Of a stretch of 64,000 nt of DNA, positions 30,847-39,620 are shown in pieces (the first letter of the stretch is position 1; every line of letters begins with the position of its first letter). Origin of the DNA: Pseudomonas sp. TH41 (GTDB lineage Bacteria; Pseudomonadota; Gammaproteobacteria; Pseudomonadales; Pseudomonadaceae); NCBI RefSeq assembly GCF_016650695.1, contig NZ_JAEKFH010000004.1, forward strand, positions 124,001 through 188,000, in the 5' to 3' direction. The position numbers and the translations under genes are program-made. The notes under the pieces are model-generated. The model saw nothing but the letters and a program-made list of their open reading frames with translations. It did no database searches and was not told the DNA's origin.

Positions 30847-31050
30847 ATGCACGGTGCAATTCGCGCAGCTGGCTTCAGCCTGATGACGATGTTTGTCAGC
30901 TGTGGCGTCGGTGCTCAGGACCTCGATACCCGGATCGGCAAGATCGCGATGGAAAGCGAACTACCGGCCCATGAGTCGATTGCCAAGCTCCACGCCCAAT
31001 GGCAGGAAGCGCTCCGCGACAAGCCAGGTGGCGATGGGCTTGCCCCGTGA
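30847..31050 (+). CDS. 67-residue secreted protein resembling the N-terminal part of DUF1254 proteins
   Basis: The start at 30847 follows TAAGGAGCTTTTT, only 10 bases after the previous stop. Residues 1-23 are a signal peptide; the mature part 'DLDTRIGKIAMESELP' and 'HESIAKLH' resembles the short 'TRIGKL...KLYD' stretch that precedes the core of long DUF1254 proteins. It may be a stand-alone domain or the leftover of a truncated DUF1254 copy; the intact DUF1254 gene starts 50 bases later. Its good ribosome site argues that it is translated. Confidence 0.65.
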   Translation: MHGAIRAAGFSLMTMFVSCGVGAQDLDTRIGKIAMESELPAHESIAKLHAQWQEALRDKPGGDGLAP

Positions 31051-31100
31051 AGTACCCCAGGATCAGGCACACCGCAGGCACTACTTGAAAAGGATTCGAC

Positions 31101-32516
31101 ATGTTGTTTGAAAAAACGCCACGCCTGATGCTCACCGCACTCTCGCTCGCCCTGAGCACCAGCGCCTGGGCCAATTTCACCGCCACCCCGGAAGAAGCCC
31201 GGGGTATCGCCAAGGAAGCCTACCTGTATGGCTTCCCGGTGGTGGAGATGTACAAGACCCTCTACACCCAGGCCGTGGACAAGAAGAGCCCGAACTTCAA
31301 GGCGCCGTTCAACCAGATCGGCAACACCGCCAAGGCGTTTACCGCCAAGGACACCGCGTTTGTCACACCGAACGCCGACACGCCCTACTCATTTGTGTGG
31401 ATGGACCTGCGCGCCGAACCGATTGTGCTGACACTGCCGCCCATCGAAGAACACCGCTACTACTCGGTGCAATTGATCGATGCCTATACGCAGAACTTTG
31501 CCTATCTGGGCACCCGCAGTACCGGCAACAACGGCGGCCATTTCATGATCGCCGGGCCGAATTGGCAGGGTCAGCAACCGGTTGAAATGGACCGCTTGCT
31601 GCGCAGCGAAAGCAACATCGCCTACGCGCTGTATCGCACGCAGCTGTTCGATGAAAAAGACCTGGCCAAGGTTCAGCAGATCCAAAAAGGCTACAAAGTC
31701 GAAACGCTGAGCCACTACGTCAAACAGAAGGCCCCGCCGGCGGCGCCGAAGATCGACTGGCCAAAACCCACGCCGACCATGAGCGAAACCCCGGATCTGT
31801 TTCGCTACCTGAACTTCATGTTGTCGTTCGCCCCGGCGCAGGACGCTGAAAAGGACCTGCTCGGGCGCTTCGCCAAAATCGGCATTGAAGCCGGCAAGCC
31901 GTTCAAACTCAGCGAACTCACGGCCGAGCAGCGCAAGGCCCTGGAAGACGGTATCAGCGATGCCAAAGCCGAATTCGCCCAGTTCAAAAAAGACAAAGTC
32001 GATAGCCACCAGGTCACCAGCGGTGACTTCTTTGGTACGCGCGACCACCTCAACGGCAACTACTTGTATCGCTACGCCGGCGCCAACATGGGGATCTTTG
32101 GCAACTCCGCCGAAGAAGCGAATTACATTGGCTACTTCGTTGACAAGAATGGCCAACCGGTCGACGCCTCGAAAAACGATTACACCCTGCATTTTGACAA
32201 GGGCGCCCTGCCCCCGGCTGACGCGTTCTGGTCGCTGACGATGTACGACGGCAAGAACAAGTTGCTGGTGGCCAATCCGCTCAATCGCTACCTGATCAAC
32301 TCGCGGATGTTGCCAAACCTCAAGTTCGATGCAGACGGCGGCCTGACGCTGTACGTACAGCACAAGGCACCGGCGAAGGACTTGCAGAGCAATTGGCTGC
32401 CGGCACCGAACGGTCCGTTCTATGGCGTTCTGCGCTTGTACCTGCCAAAACCGGAAGTCACCAACGGCCAATGGCAAATGCCGTTGCTGACCCCCGTCAA
32501 CCCACAAAAACAGTAA
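31101..32516 (+). CDS. DUF1254/DUF1214 periplasmic protein
   Basis: 471 residues with a signal peptide cleaved after 'STSAWA'. An N-terminal DUF1254 region ('EAYLYGFPVVEMYKTLY', 'NADTPYSFVWMDLRAEP') is followed by a C-terminal DUF1214 region ('FWSLTMYD', 'YLINSRM', 'LYVQHKAP'). The family is widespread and has no established biochemical role. A ribosome site, AAAAGGATTCGAC, precedes the ATG. It sits between barrel genes, 12 bases before the next one, which suggests a common envelope task. Confidence 0.9.
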   Translation: MLFEKTPRLMLTALSLALSTSAWANFTATPEEARGIAKEAYLYGFPVVEMYKTLYTQAVDKKSPNFKAPFNQIGNTAKAFTAKDTAFVTPNADTPYSFVWMDLRAEPIVLTLPPIEEHRYYSVQLIDAYTQNFAYLGTRSTGNNGGHFMIAGPNWQGQQPVEMDRLLRSESNIAYALYRTQLFDEKDLAKVQQIQKGYKVETLSHYVKQKAPPAAPKIDWPKPTPTMSETPDLFRYLNFMLSFAPAQDAEKDLLGRFAKIGIEAGKPFKLSELTAEQRKALEDGISDAKAEFAQFKKDKVDSHQVTSGDFFGTRDHLNGNYLYRYAGANMGIFGNSAEEANYIGYFVDKNGQPVDASKNDYTLHFDKGALPPADAFWSLTMYDGKNKLLVANPLNRYLINSRMLPNLKFDADGGLTLYVQHKAPAKDLQSNWLPAPNGPFYGVLRLYLPKPEVTNGQWQMPLLTPVNPQKQ

Positions 32517-32528
32517 GCGGAATCAGTC

Positions 32529-33482
32529 ATGGTCAAGCCTTTTGCAGTACGTCCTTTACTGGCCCTGTGTGTGATCGGGGCAAGCCCCTTGGTGCTCGCA
32601 ACCGAGGGTGGCGTCGGCCGGCCAATCACCGGCCAGCAAGTGTTTTCCAATGCCGGGATCGTGCCGCCGGAACCTGGCTGGGTCACGTCCTTCACCAGCA
32701 TCTGGTATGACGGCAGTCTCAAGGGCAGCAAGGGCGCGCCAATTTCCGGTGACATCGGAATGGATCTGGACATGAAAGTCTCTTACACCATGGCCAACTT
32801 CACCCATGTCTGGGATACGGGCAAGGGTCGCTGGAACTATGCATCGGCCATCGGCGTGCCGGTGCAGTACACCGATGTGTCCATCAACATTACCGGCCCT
32901 CGCGGTCGGACCCTCGGCACCGAAGACACCGGCACGCAGTTTGCCGACATGCTGGTGACGCCGATTGCCGCTGGCTACCACTTCGATGAAGTGAACCACA
33001 TCTCGTTCTCCCTGCCGATCTACGTGCCAACCGGCGCGTATAACGAAAATCGTCTGGCCAATCCGGGGCAGAACACCTACACCTTCATGCCAACCGTTGC
33101 CTTCACCCACCTGGACGGCAAAGGGGGCGAATTCACGCTATCGAGCGGGCTGGAGTTCTACACCGAAAACGACGCTACGGATTACCGTAACGGCGACATC
33201 TTCACCCTCGATGCCCTCTGGACCCACGGTTTCGGCAACGGTTGGAGCGCCGGCCTTGTCGGCGGTTATGTCCAGCAGATTACCGACGACAAAGGTGATA
33301 CCGCTGACACGCTCAATGGCTTTCGTGGCCGTTCTGTGGGTGCCGGTCCGTTCGTTGGCTGGGCCGGTAAGTTCAACGATGCCCAGGCCAGCGTCAACGC
33401 GCGTTGGGTGCCCGAGTTCGACACCAAGGACCGGCCTGAAGGCAACGGTATTGCGGTTAACCTCACGTTAGCGTTTTTCTAG
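32529..33482 (+). CDS. Outer-membrane barrel of the phenol-degradation MetA / SphA family
   Basis: 317 residues with a signal peptide (cleavage near 'PLVLATEGG'). The segments 'GRPITGQQVFSNAG', 'PPEPGWV' and 'SLPIYVPTGAY', and the final 'AVNLTLAFF', fit the Phenol_MetA_deg family of outer-membrane channels, whose members include the sphingosine-induced SphA. It likely lets a hydrophobic or aromatic compound cross the outer membrane; the compound cannot be named. Confidence 0.82.
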   Translation: MVKPFAVRPLLALCVIGASPLVLATEGGVGRPITGQQVFSNAGIVPPEPGWVTSFTSIWYDGSLKGSKGAPISGDIGMDLDMKVSYTMANFTHVWDTGKGRWNYASAIGVPVQYTDVSINITGPRGRTLGTEDTGTQFADMLVTPIAAGYHFDEVNHISFSLPIYVPTGAYNENRLANPGQNTYTFMPTVAFTHLDGKGGEFTLSSGLEFYTENDATDYRNGDIFTLDALWTHGFGNGWSAGLVGGYVQQITDDKGDTADTLNGFRGRSVGAGPFVGWAGKFNDAQASVNARWVPEFDTKDRPEGNGIAVNLTLAFF

Positions 33483-33495
33483 GGGGTGACCAGGG

Positions 33496-34539
33496 ATGGC
33501 CATCAGTTCCAGATTGTCCTTATGCAGCGTGTTGTTCAGCGGGTTCGCCTGCGCCAGCGGCGACTTGCCCGCGCTCGGCAGCACCCCGGCGCAACCGCTC
33601 GTTAAGGGTGATCCCGAGACGTGCCATCAACTGCAACAGGATTTCGACATCGACCTGAAAAAGGTCGTGGCCGCTGGCTGCGAACCCTCCACGGAACAGA
33701 TTGCCAAGCTGATGGACAATCCGGTCGGCAATTTGGTGCTGCTGTTCAACCAGTTCGACTACACCGCGCTCAAAGGCCCGAACAGCAACGGCACACGCAT
33801 GCTGGGCAAATACAGTTTCATGCCGACCTTCCCGATTTCCGTCAGCGAAGACTGGAACCTGATCAACCGCCTGCCCGTCAGCTACGTCAGCGCCCCGGTC
33901 AATCACCGGGCCGGCAACCTGATCGGGATGGGCCCCAACGAGATCTTGAGCGACCGTGGCGACTTTGCGTCGGTGGTCCAGGACCCGTTCGACCGCACCA
34001 GCGGTTTCGGTGACCTGGCCTACGTCGGGGTGTTCTCGCCCAAGGAACCGGTTCGCTTCGCCGGAGGCGGCAAGTTGGTCTGGGGCTTCGGCCCGACGGC
34101 GATGTTTCCCACCGCGGAAGAAGACGTGTTGGGCACCGGGAAATACGCCCTCGGCCCAGCGTTCGTCGCCGCCTATCTGGGCGAAGACTGGACCCTTGGC
34201 GTGTTCCCGCAACACTGGTGGTCGGTGGCGGGCGACAGCAAGCGCAAGGACGTGAGCCTGACCAACATTCAGTACTTTATCCAGCGCAGCATTCCCGGCC
34301 CGGAGCAATGGCGGGTCGGCATGACGCCGAACGTCACTGTCAACTGGAAGGCTGAAAGCGGCAACAAGGTCACGTTCCCGATCGGCCTCGGTGCCGGACG
34401 GATCTTTAACTTCGGCAAGCTCCCAGTACGGATTTCCGGGGAGATTCAGTATTCGGCGATTCATCCGGACGACCTGATCAGCAGCCGCTGGAATTTCCGC
34501 TTGTCGTTCGTTCCAGTCATTCCGACCTTTATGTTCTGA
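33496..34539 (+). CDS. Outer-membrane barrel protein ('neuromedin U' type family)
   Basis: 347 residues with an N-terminal signal ('LFSGFACASG'), a Cys-containing plug-like region (to about 80), then barrel strands including 'WGFGPTAMFPTAEEDVLGTG' and 'PQHWWSVAG', ending 'RLSFVPVIPTFMF'. This is a bacterial barrel family often mislabelled neuromedin U. It shares the PTAEx-DxLGTGK pattern with the first gene of the run. The start follows AGGGGGTGACCAGGG and lies 13 bases after the previous stop. Confidence 0.78.
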   Translation: MAISSRLSLCSVLFSGFACASGDLPALGSTPAQPLVKGDPETCHQLQQDFDIDLKKVVAAGCEPSTEQIAKLMDNPVGNLVLLFNQFDYTALKGPNSNGTRMLGKYSFMPTFPISVSEDWNLINRLPVSYVSAPVNHRAGNLIGMGPNEILSDRGDFASVVQDPFDRTSGFGDLAYVGVFSPKEPVRFAGGGKLVWGFGPTAMFPTAEEDVLGTGKYALGPAFVAAYLGEDWTLGVFPQHWWSVAGDSKRKDVSLTNIQYFIQRSIPGPEQWRVGMTPNVTVNWKAESGNKVTFPIGLGAGRIFNFGKLPVRISGEIQYSAIHPDDLISSRWNFRLSFVPVIPTFMF

Positions 34540-34553
34540 GCAAGGTGTTGCCC

Positions 34554-35534
34554 ATGACCGCACTTAATGACCTCAACGCCCTGCAAGCCAGCATCGCCGA
34601 AGCCGTACTCGGCCAGGATCAGGTTATCCGGCAGATTGTCCTTGGCCTGCTGGCCAACGGGCATTTGCTGCTGGAGAGCCTGCCGGGACTGGCCAAGACT
34701 CGCACGGTGAAAGCGCTGGCCAAGCACCTGGACGCGAAGATGAGCCGTATCCAGTTCACGCCCGACCTGCTGCCTTCGGACATCACCGGCGCCGAGGTGC
34801 TGCATCAAATCGATGGCAAAAACGAGATTCAGTTCCAGCCCGGCCCGCTGTTCGGCAATCTGATTCTGGCCGACGAAATCAACCGTGCACCCGCCAAGGT
34901 ACAGGCCGCGTTGCTCGAAGCGATGGAAGAACGGCAAATCACCGTGGCCGGCAACAGCCATGTACTGCCCGAGCTGTTCATCGTATTGGCGACACAGAAC
35001 CCGATTGAACAGGAAGGCACTTATCCGCTGCCGGAAGCGCAGATGGACCGGTTCCTGATGAAAGTCTTGCTGGATTACCCGAGCGCAGAAAACGAGAGCC
35101 AGGTGCTGCGGCTATTGCGCGAAGAAGAACAGGCGCTCGGCGCTAAAACCGCTGCGGTGCAAGGTTTCGCGCTGTCCCAGGAGGTGATTTTCGCGGCGCG
35201 CCGTGAAGTCAGCGCCGTGCACGTGTCCTCGGCCATCGACCGCTACCTGATCGACCTGATTAACGCCACCCGCCACCCAGCCAATTACGACGCCGACCTC
35301 GGTCGCTGGATCGCCATCGGCGCCAGTCCACGCGGCGGCATCGGCCTGGACCGTTGCGCCCGCGCCGATGCCTGGCTGCAAGGGCAGGATTTTGTGTCGC
35401 CGGACAACGTGCGCGCGGTGGTGCATCCGGTGCTGCGTCACCGCTTGCAGCTGAGCTACGACGCGGTCGCCGACGGCGTGACGGCCGATCAGGTGCTTGA
35501 CCGTCTGCTCGACAAGGTAGCAATCCCCGCATGA
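34554..35534 (+). CDS. MoxR-type AAA+ ATPase
   Basis: MoxR ATPases act as chaperone-like machines with von Willebrand A (VWA) proteins, often in cofactor insertion or maturation of envelope enzymes. The 326-residue protein has Walker A 'SLPGLAKT' (Lys48), Walker B 'LILADEIN' (Asp107-Glu108), sensor 1 'VLATQNP' and a C-terminal lid. I start at ATG 34554 (AAGG 8 bases upstream) rather than the in-frame GTG at 34545. It overlaps the next gene by 4 nt and leads a classic moxR-bat cassette. Confidence 0.93.
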   Translation: MTALNDLNALQASIAEAVLGQDQVIRQIVLGLLANGHLLLESLPGLAKTRTVKALAKHLDAKMSRIQFTPDLLPSDITGAEVLHQIDGKNEIQFQPGPLFGNLILADEINRAPAKVQAALLEAMEERQITVAGNSHVLPELFIVLATQNPIEQEGTYPLPEAQMDRFLMKVLLDYPSAENESQVLRLLREEEQALGAKTAAVQGFALSQEVIFAARREVSAVHVSSAIDRYLIDLINATRHPANYDADLGRWIAIGASPRGGIGLDRCARADAWLQGQDFVSPDNVRAVVHPVLRHRLQLSYDAVADGVTADQVLDRLLDKVAIPA

Positions 35535-36466
35535 TGACCGACGGTCTGGTGTACGTCTCTCTGGCGCAATTGATGGCGCTGGAGTTCAAGGCCCGTGACC
35601 TGAGCTTTCTGGCCCGCCAGCCGCAAGGCAGCATCCTCGCCGGCAACCATGCTTCGCGGCTGCGTGGCCGGGGCTTGAATTTCGATGAGCTGCGCCGCTA
35701 TCAGCCGGGCGACGACTTGCGCCACCTGGACTGGCGCGCCTCGCTGCGCACCGGTAAACCGGTGGTTCGCACCTTCACCGAAGAGCGCGATCGTCCGGCG
35801 TTGATTCTGGTGGATCAACGCATGTCGATGTTCTTTGGCTCGCAACGCAGTTTTAAATCCGCCATTGCGGCTGAACTCGGTGCCTTGGCAGCATGGATTG
35901 TGTTCAACGCGGGCGATCGAGTCGGTGGGCTGGTGTTCAACGATTCACGTATCGACGCGATTGCCCCATTGCGCAGTCGCAAACGGATTGAAGCGCTGTG
36001 CAGCCGTATCGCTGAGCAGAATCAGGCGCTGAACGCAGCGAACCCGGACGCCGAGGGCGAAGATCAACTCGACAAAGTCTTGCAGCATTGCCTGGCGGTG
36101 GCGGGCCACGATCACCTGGTCTGCATCGTCAGCGACTTTGCCGGCGCCGGCGAGCGCACCTTGCAGTTGATGCGGCAATTGGCGACGCACAACGACGTCA
36201 TCGCCATGCAGGTCTATGACCCGTTGGCGCTGAACCTGCCGAAGAACGGCCGCTTACTTGTCACCCAAGGCCAGTTGCAGGTGGAATTGGCCGTGGAGCA
36301 GCGCAGCGTTCACCAGCCACTTGGCGATTTTCTCAGCGGCCGGCTGAAGGACGTGGCGACGCTGCTGCGGCGCAGTCAGGTGCCGCTGATGATGTTCAGC
36401 ACCGCGACCGATGCCCAGGAACAATTGCGGGCGGAGCTGGGCAAGCTCGGTGGAGGTCGGCGATGA
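35531..36466 (+). CDS. DUF58 protein of the MoxR-Bat module
   Basis: 311 residues with the DUF58 signature 'FDELRRYQPGDDLRHLDW' and 'VRTFTEERDRPALILVD', the latter starting a degenerate VWA-like fold. It is the standard partner encoded right after moxR. No membrane helix is seen, so it is probably cytoplasmic. It overlaps both neighbours by 4 nt. Confidence 0.92.
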   Translation: MMTDGLVYVSLAQLMALEFKARDLSFLARQPQGSILAGNHASRLRGRGLNFDELRRYQPGDDLRHLDWRASLRTGKPVVRTFTEERDRPALILVDQRMSMFFGSQRSFKSAIAAELGALAAWIVFNAGDRVGGLVFNDSRIDAIAPLRSRKRIEALCSRIAEQNQALNAANPDAEGEDQLDKVLQHCLAVAGHDHLVCIVSDFAGAGERTLQLMRQLATHNDVIAMQVYDPLALNLPKNGRLLVTQGQLQVELAVEQRSVHQPLGDFLSGRLKDVATLLRRSQVPLMMFSTATDAQEQLRAELGKLGGGRR

Positions 36467-37059
36467 ACCCGAACATTCCGAGCATCGATCAACTCAAGGA
36501 AATAGCCCTGCCCGCACCGGTCAGCTATGCGCCGCAGACGTGGGGTTGGTGGGTGCTACTGGCGGTGCTGGTTGGCGTGGTGTTGTGGGTGGGGGCACGG
36601 CGCTACTGGCAATGGCGGCGGGATCGTTATCGACGCGAGGCGTTGGTGCGGTTGGAACAGTTGCAAAAACGCAGTGACGAGTTGAACGCATTGCGCGAAT
36701 TGCCTGAGCTGCTCAAGCGCGTAGCCCTGTCGATGCCATCCCTGAATTGGAATACAAACAATGTGGGAGCGGGCTTGCTCGCGAAAGCGGTGGGTCAGTC
36801 GACATCAATGTTGAATGGACGTCCGTCTTCGCGAGCAAGCCCGCTCCCACAGGGGGGAGTTGGTGCATTGGGGGGTGAGGAGTGGCAGGCGTTTCTGGTG
36901 CGGCATTGCTCACAGCCCTTGCCTGCCGATTTCAGTCAGCAACTGGCGCAACTGGCCTACGCGCCGGATGCAACGTTGCGAGCCCTGCCAAGCGATAAAC
37001 GCCAAGCGCTTTTCGCTACCTGCAAATGCTGGGTGGAGCGTCACCATGTGGCAGCTTGA
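36463..37059 (+). CDS. DUF4381 membrane protein with an in-frame REPIN
   Basis: 198 residues. One membrane helix (about 27-46, 'WGWWVLLAVLVGVVLWVGA') is followed by a cytoplasmic helical part typical of DUF4381. The usual 'LPELLKRVAL ... GEEWQAFL' stretch is interrupted between about residues 98 and 135 by residues read from a complete REPIN (36763-36850). The insert keeps the frame, so a full-length protein can still be made with about 30 foreign residues. The 3' end overlaps batA by 14 nt. Confidence 0.9.
   Translation: MNPNIPSIDQLKEIALPAPVSYAPQTWGWWVLLAVLVGVVLWVGARRYWQWRRDRYRREALVRLEQLQKRSDELNALRELPELLKRVALSMPSLNWNTNNVGAGLLAKAVGQSTSMLNGRPSSRASPLPQGGVGALGGEEWQAFLVRHCSQPLPADFSQQLAQLAYAPDATLRALPSDKRQALFATCKCWVERHHVAA
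36763..36850. repeat. REPIN, family A, inside the DUF4381 coding sequence
   Basis: GTGGGAGCGGGCTTGCTCGC (from 36763) and its inverted copy (ending 36850) flank a 42-base spacer. Both arms are intact, with 23 perfectly complementary bases. It is read in frame without a stop codon. Confidence 0.95.
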
Positions 37060-38038
37060 TTACCCGTGGCTGTTACTGTTGCTGCCGTTGCCCTGGTTGG
37101 GCTATCGCTACCTGCCCGATTACCGTGAGGCTCGCAGCGCCGTGCGTGTGCCGTTTTTCGGGGCCATGAGCCGCGCGGTCGGCCAGACCCCGAGCCAGGC
37201 CGGTACTCGCAGCAATCACTGGCAGCTGCTGCTCAATCTGCTGGTTTGGGCACTGTTGCTGTTGGCGGCGGCCCGACCGGTGCTCGTGGAAAAACCCATC
37301 GAACACCAGCAACCGGTGCGCGACCTGATGCTGGCCATCGACATTTCCCAATCGATGGAAACCACCGATTTCACCGACGCCAACGGTCAAAAGATCAATC
37401 GTCTGGCCGCGGTCAAGGACGTGGTCCACGGCTTTATCGACAAACGCAAAGATGATCGCCTGGGCCTGATCGTATTCGGCAGCGGCGCTTATCCGCAGGC
37501 GCCGTTGACGCTGGATCACGCCAGCCTGTCGCTGTTGCTCGATGACACCGGCATCGGCATGGCCGGCCCCAATACCGCCATCGGTGACGCCATCGGGCTA
37601 AGCCTGAAACTGCTCGACCAGGCTCACGAACGGGAAAAAGTCCTGATCCTGCTCACCGACGGCAACGACACCAGCAGCGCCATCACCCCGGATCACTCGG
37701 CGTCCATGGCCGCTGCCAAAGGCGTGGTGATTCACACCATCGGTATCGGTGACCCGACGGCGCAAGGGGAAGCCAGGGTCAACCTGCAAGGCTTGCAGCA
37801 GATTGCCGAAGCCACCGGCGGCAAGTTCTTCCGTGCCGAGGACCGCAACGCTCTGGATCAGGTCTACAGCACACTCGACACGCTGACCCCGCATCAGGTG
37901 CAAACCCTCAGTCATCAGCCGAAAAAGGACCTGTTCTGGTGGCCACTTGGCGCTGCCATTGGCTTGCTCGCGCTGTATCACCTGGGCGCCCTGCTTCGGC
38001 CGCACCTGACACTCGCGCGTCAGCGGCAGGAGGCTTGA
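37046..38038 (+). CDS. batA: BatA-like von Willebrand A protein
   Basis: 330 residues: two N-terminal membrane helices (about 8-22 and 60-77), a VWA domain with intact MIDAS Asp99-x-Ser101-x-Ser103 (DISQSM) and 'LLTDGNDTS', and a C-terminal helix near 295-312. It binds a divalent cation and presents the VWA domain to the periplasm. The start at 37046 is preceded by GGTGGAGCGTCACC; an open frame to 36815 runs antiphase through the preceding gene and its REPIN and is not used. Confidence 0.9.
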   Translation: MWQLDYPWLLLLLPLPWLGYRYLPDYREARSAVRVPFFGAMSRAVGQTPSQAGTRSNHWQLLLNLLVWALLLLAAARPVLVEKPIEHQQPVRDLMLAIDISQSMETTDFTDANGQKINRLAAVKDVVHGFIDKRKDDRLGLIVFGSGAYPQAPLTLDHASLSLLLDDTGIGMAGPNTAIGDAIGLSLKLLDQAHEREKVLILLTDGNDTSSAITPDHSASMAAAKGVVIHTIGIGDPTAQGEARVNLQGLQQIAEATGGKFFRAEDRNALDQVYSTLDTLTPHQVQTLSHQPKKDLFWWPLGAAIGLLALYHLGALLRPHLTLARQRQEA

Positions 38039-38039
38039 G

Positions 38040-39620
38040 ATGGAGATCAACTTCAGCGATTTCCATTTCCTGCGCCCGTTCTGGCTATTGCTGGTGCCGT
38101 TCGCCGCGTTGCTCCCGGTGCTCTGGCGCCGCAGCCGCGACGTGCAACGGCGCTTGCGCAGTAACATTGCCGAGCACCTGTTGCCGCATTTGTTGATTAC
38201 GCCGCAGGACCACCAACGGCTGAGGCCGGTGCATCTGGTCTGCGCGCTGTTATTGCTGGGCGCCGTCGCCGCTGCCGGCCCGACCTGGGAACAGGATCGT
38301 CCGGACTTTCTGGAAAACCGTGCGCCGCTGATTATTGCCATCGACCTGTCGCCATCGATGGACGCCAGCGACGTGCAGCCAAGTCGCCTGGAAGCGGCCA
38401 AGCACAAGCTCCACGACCTGATCCAGCGCCGCGCCGGTGCTCGTAACGCGCTGATCGCGTATGCCGGCAGTGCGCACCTGGTGCTACCGGCGACCGACGA
38501 CCCGGCGCTACTCGACACCTTCATTCAGGCACTGAGCACCGACCTGATCGGTAAACCGGGGAAAAATGTCGGCGCCGTGATCGATCAAGCCAAACGCCTG
38601 CTGGCCGCCGAGAAGACCCCGGGCACCCTGCTGCTGATCACCGACGGCGCCGACGTTTCGCAGCTCAACGGCCTGGACAAACAACTGAGCGACGGCGCGT
38701 TGCAAGTGCTGATCCTGGCGGTCGGCAGCGAGGACGGCGGGATCATCCGCGACGCCAGCGGTCAGCCGCGCACCGATAGCAACGGTCGTCCGGTACTTGG
38801 CAGTTTTGATCAGGCTGCCCTCAAGCAACTGGCCTCGGCGGTAGACGCGCCATTGGGTAGCTTGACGCTCGATAACGACGATCTGGACTGGATCGAATTG
38901 CACGCCCAGCAGCATTTCCAGAGCGCCAGCGATGAACAGCGCGAGTTGCACTGGAAGGACGCCGGGTACTGGCTGTGTTGGCCGTTACTGCTGCTGGCTT
39001 TCTTCAGCGTGCGCAAGGGTTGGAGCCTGAACTGGATGGCCGGAATGTTGCTGGCACTGGGTATTGGCTTGCAGCCGGCGCCGGCTGAAGCCAATGCGCT
39101 AGCCGACGCGTTTTTCACCCCGGACCAGCAAGGTCGCTGGGCGTTCGAGCATGAGCATTTCCCCCAGGCCGCTGCGCATTTTGTCGATCCGTACTGGAAA
39201 GGCATCGCGGCCTACAACGCTGCCGATTTCGACCTGGCCCTGGCGAGTTTTGCGCGGCTGGACACACCGCAGGCGTATTTCTACCTGGGCAACATTTATG
39301 TGCGTCGCTTCAAGTTCGATCAGGCCATCGCGGCCTATACCCAGGCGCTGAAGTTGCAGCCGCAGTTCCCTGAGGCCACGGCCAATCTGGCCTTGGCGGT
39401 GGCCTTACAGAAGGACACCGAAAGCGCCGAGCAGAATGCGCCGAAGGTCAAACCTGACGAAATCAAAATGGACAAGGCACCCGGCAAAGGCCAGAGCAAA
39501 CCGGTGCAGACCGAGCAGGCTGCTTCGGATGAACTGTGGTTGCAGAACTTGAGCACTTCGCCGGCGAAGTTCCTGAAACAGAAATTCAGTTTGCAGGATC
39601 AGGCGGAGAGTAAGCCATGA
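38040..39620 (+). CDS. batB: BatB/BatC fusion: VWA domain plus TPR repeats
   Basis: 526 residues: two N-terminal helices, a VWA domain with MIDAS Asp102-x-Ser104-x-Ser106 (DLSPSM) and 'LITDGAD', a further helix pair near 305-350, then TPR-like repeats ('YFYLGNIYVRRFKFDQAIAAY') and a charged Lys/Gln-rich tail. In other bacteria BatB and BatC are separate, but fused forms are common in Proteobacteria. It starts 1 base after the batA stop and overlaps batD by 4 nt. Confidence 0.9.
   Translation: MEINFSDFHFLRPFWLLLVPFAALLPVLWRRSRDVQRRLRSNIAEHLLPHLLITPQDHQRLRPVHLVCALLLLGAVAAAGPTWEQDRPDFLENRAPLIIAIDLSPSMDASDVQPSRLEAAKHKLHDLIQRRAGARNALIAYAGSAHLVLPATDDPALLDTFIQALSTDLIGKPGKNVGAVIDQAKRLLAAEKTPGTLLLITDGADVSQLNGLDKQLSDGALQVLILAVGSEDGGIIRDASGQPRTDSNGRPVLGSFDQAALKQLASAVDAPLGSLTLDNDDLDWIELHAQQHFQSASDEQRELHWKDAGYWLCWPLLLLAFFSVRKGWSLNWMAGMLLALGIGLQPAPAEANALADAFFTPDQQGRWAFEHEHFPQAAAHFVDPYWKGIAAYNAADFDLALASFARLDTPQAYFYLGNIYVRRFKFDQAIAAYTQALKLQPQFPEATANLALAVALQKDTESAEQNAPKVKPDEIKMDKAPGKGQSKPVQTEQAASDELWLQNLSTSPAKFLKQKFSLQDQAESKP

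Noticed and set aside
36815..37045. An N-terminal extension of BatA starting within the REPIN
   Set aside because: It lies out of phase inside the DUF4381 gene and lacks similarity to BatA; ATG 37046 has a good ribosome site.
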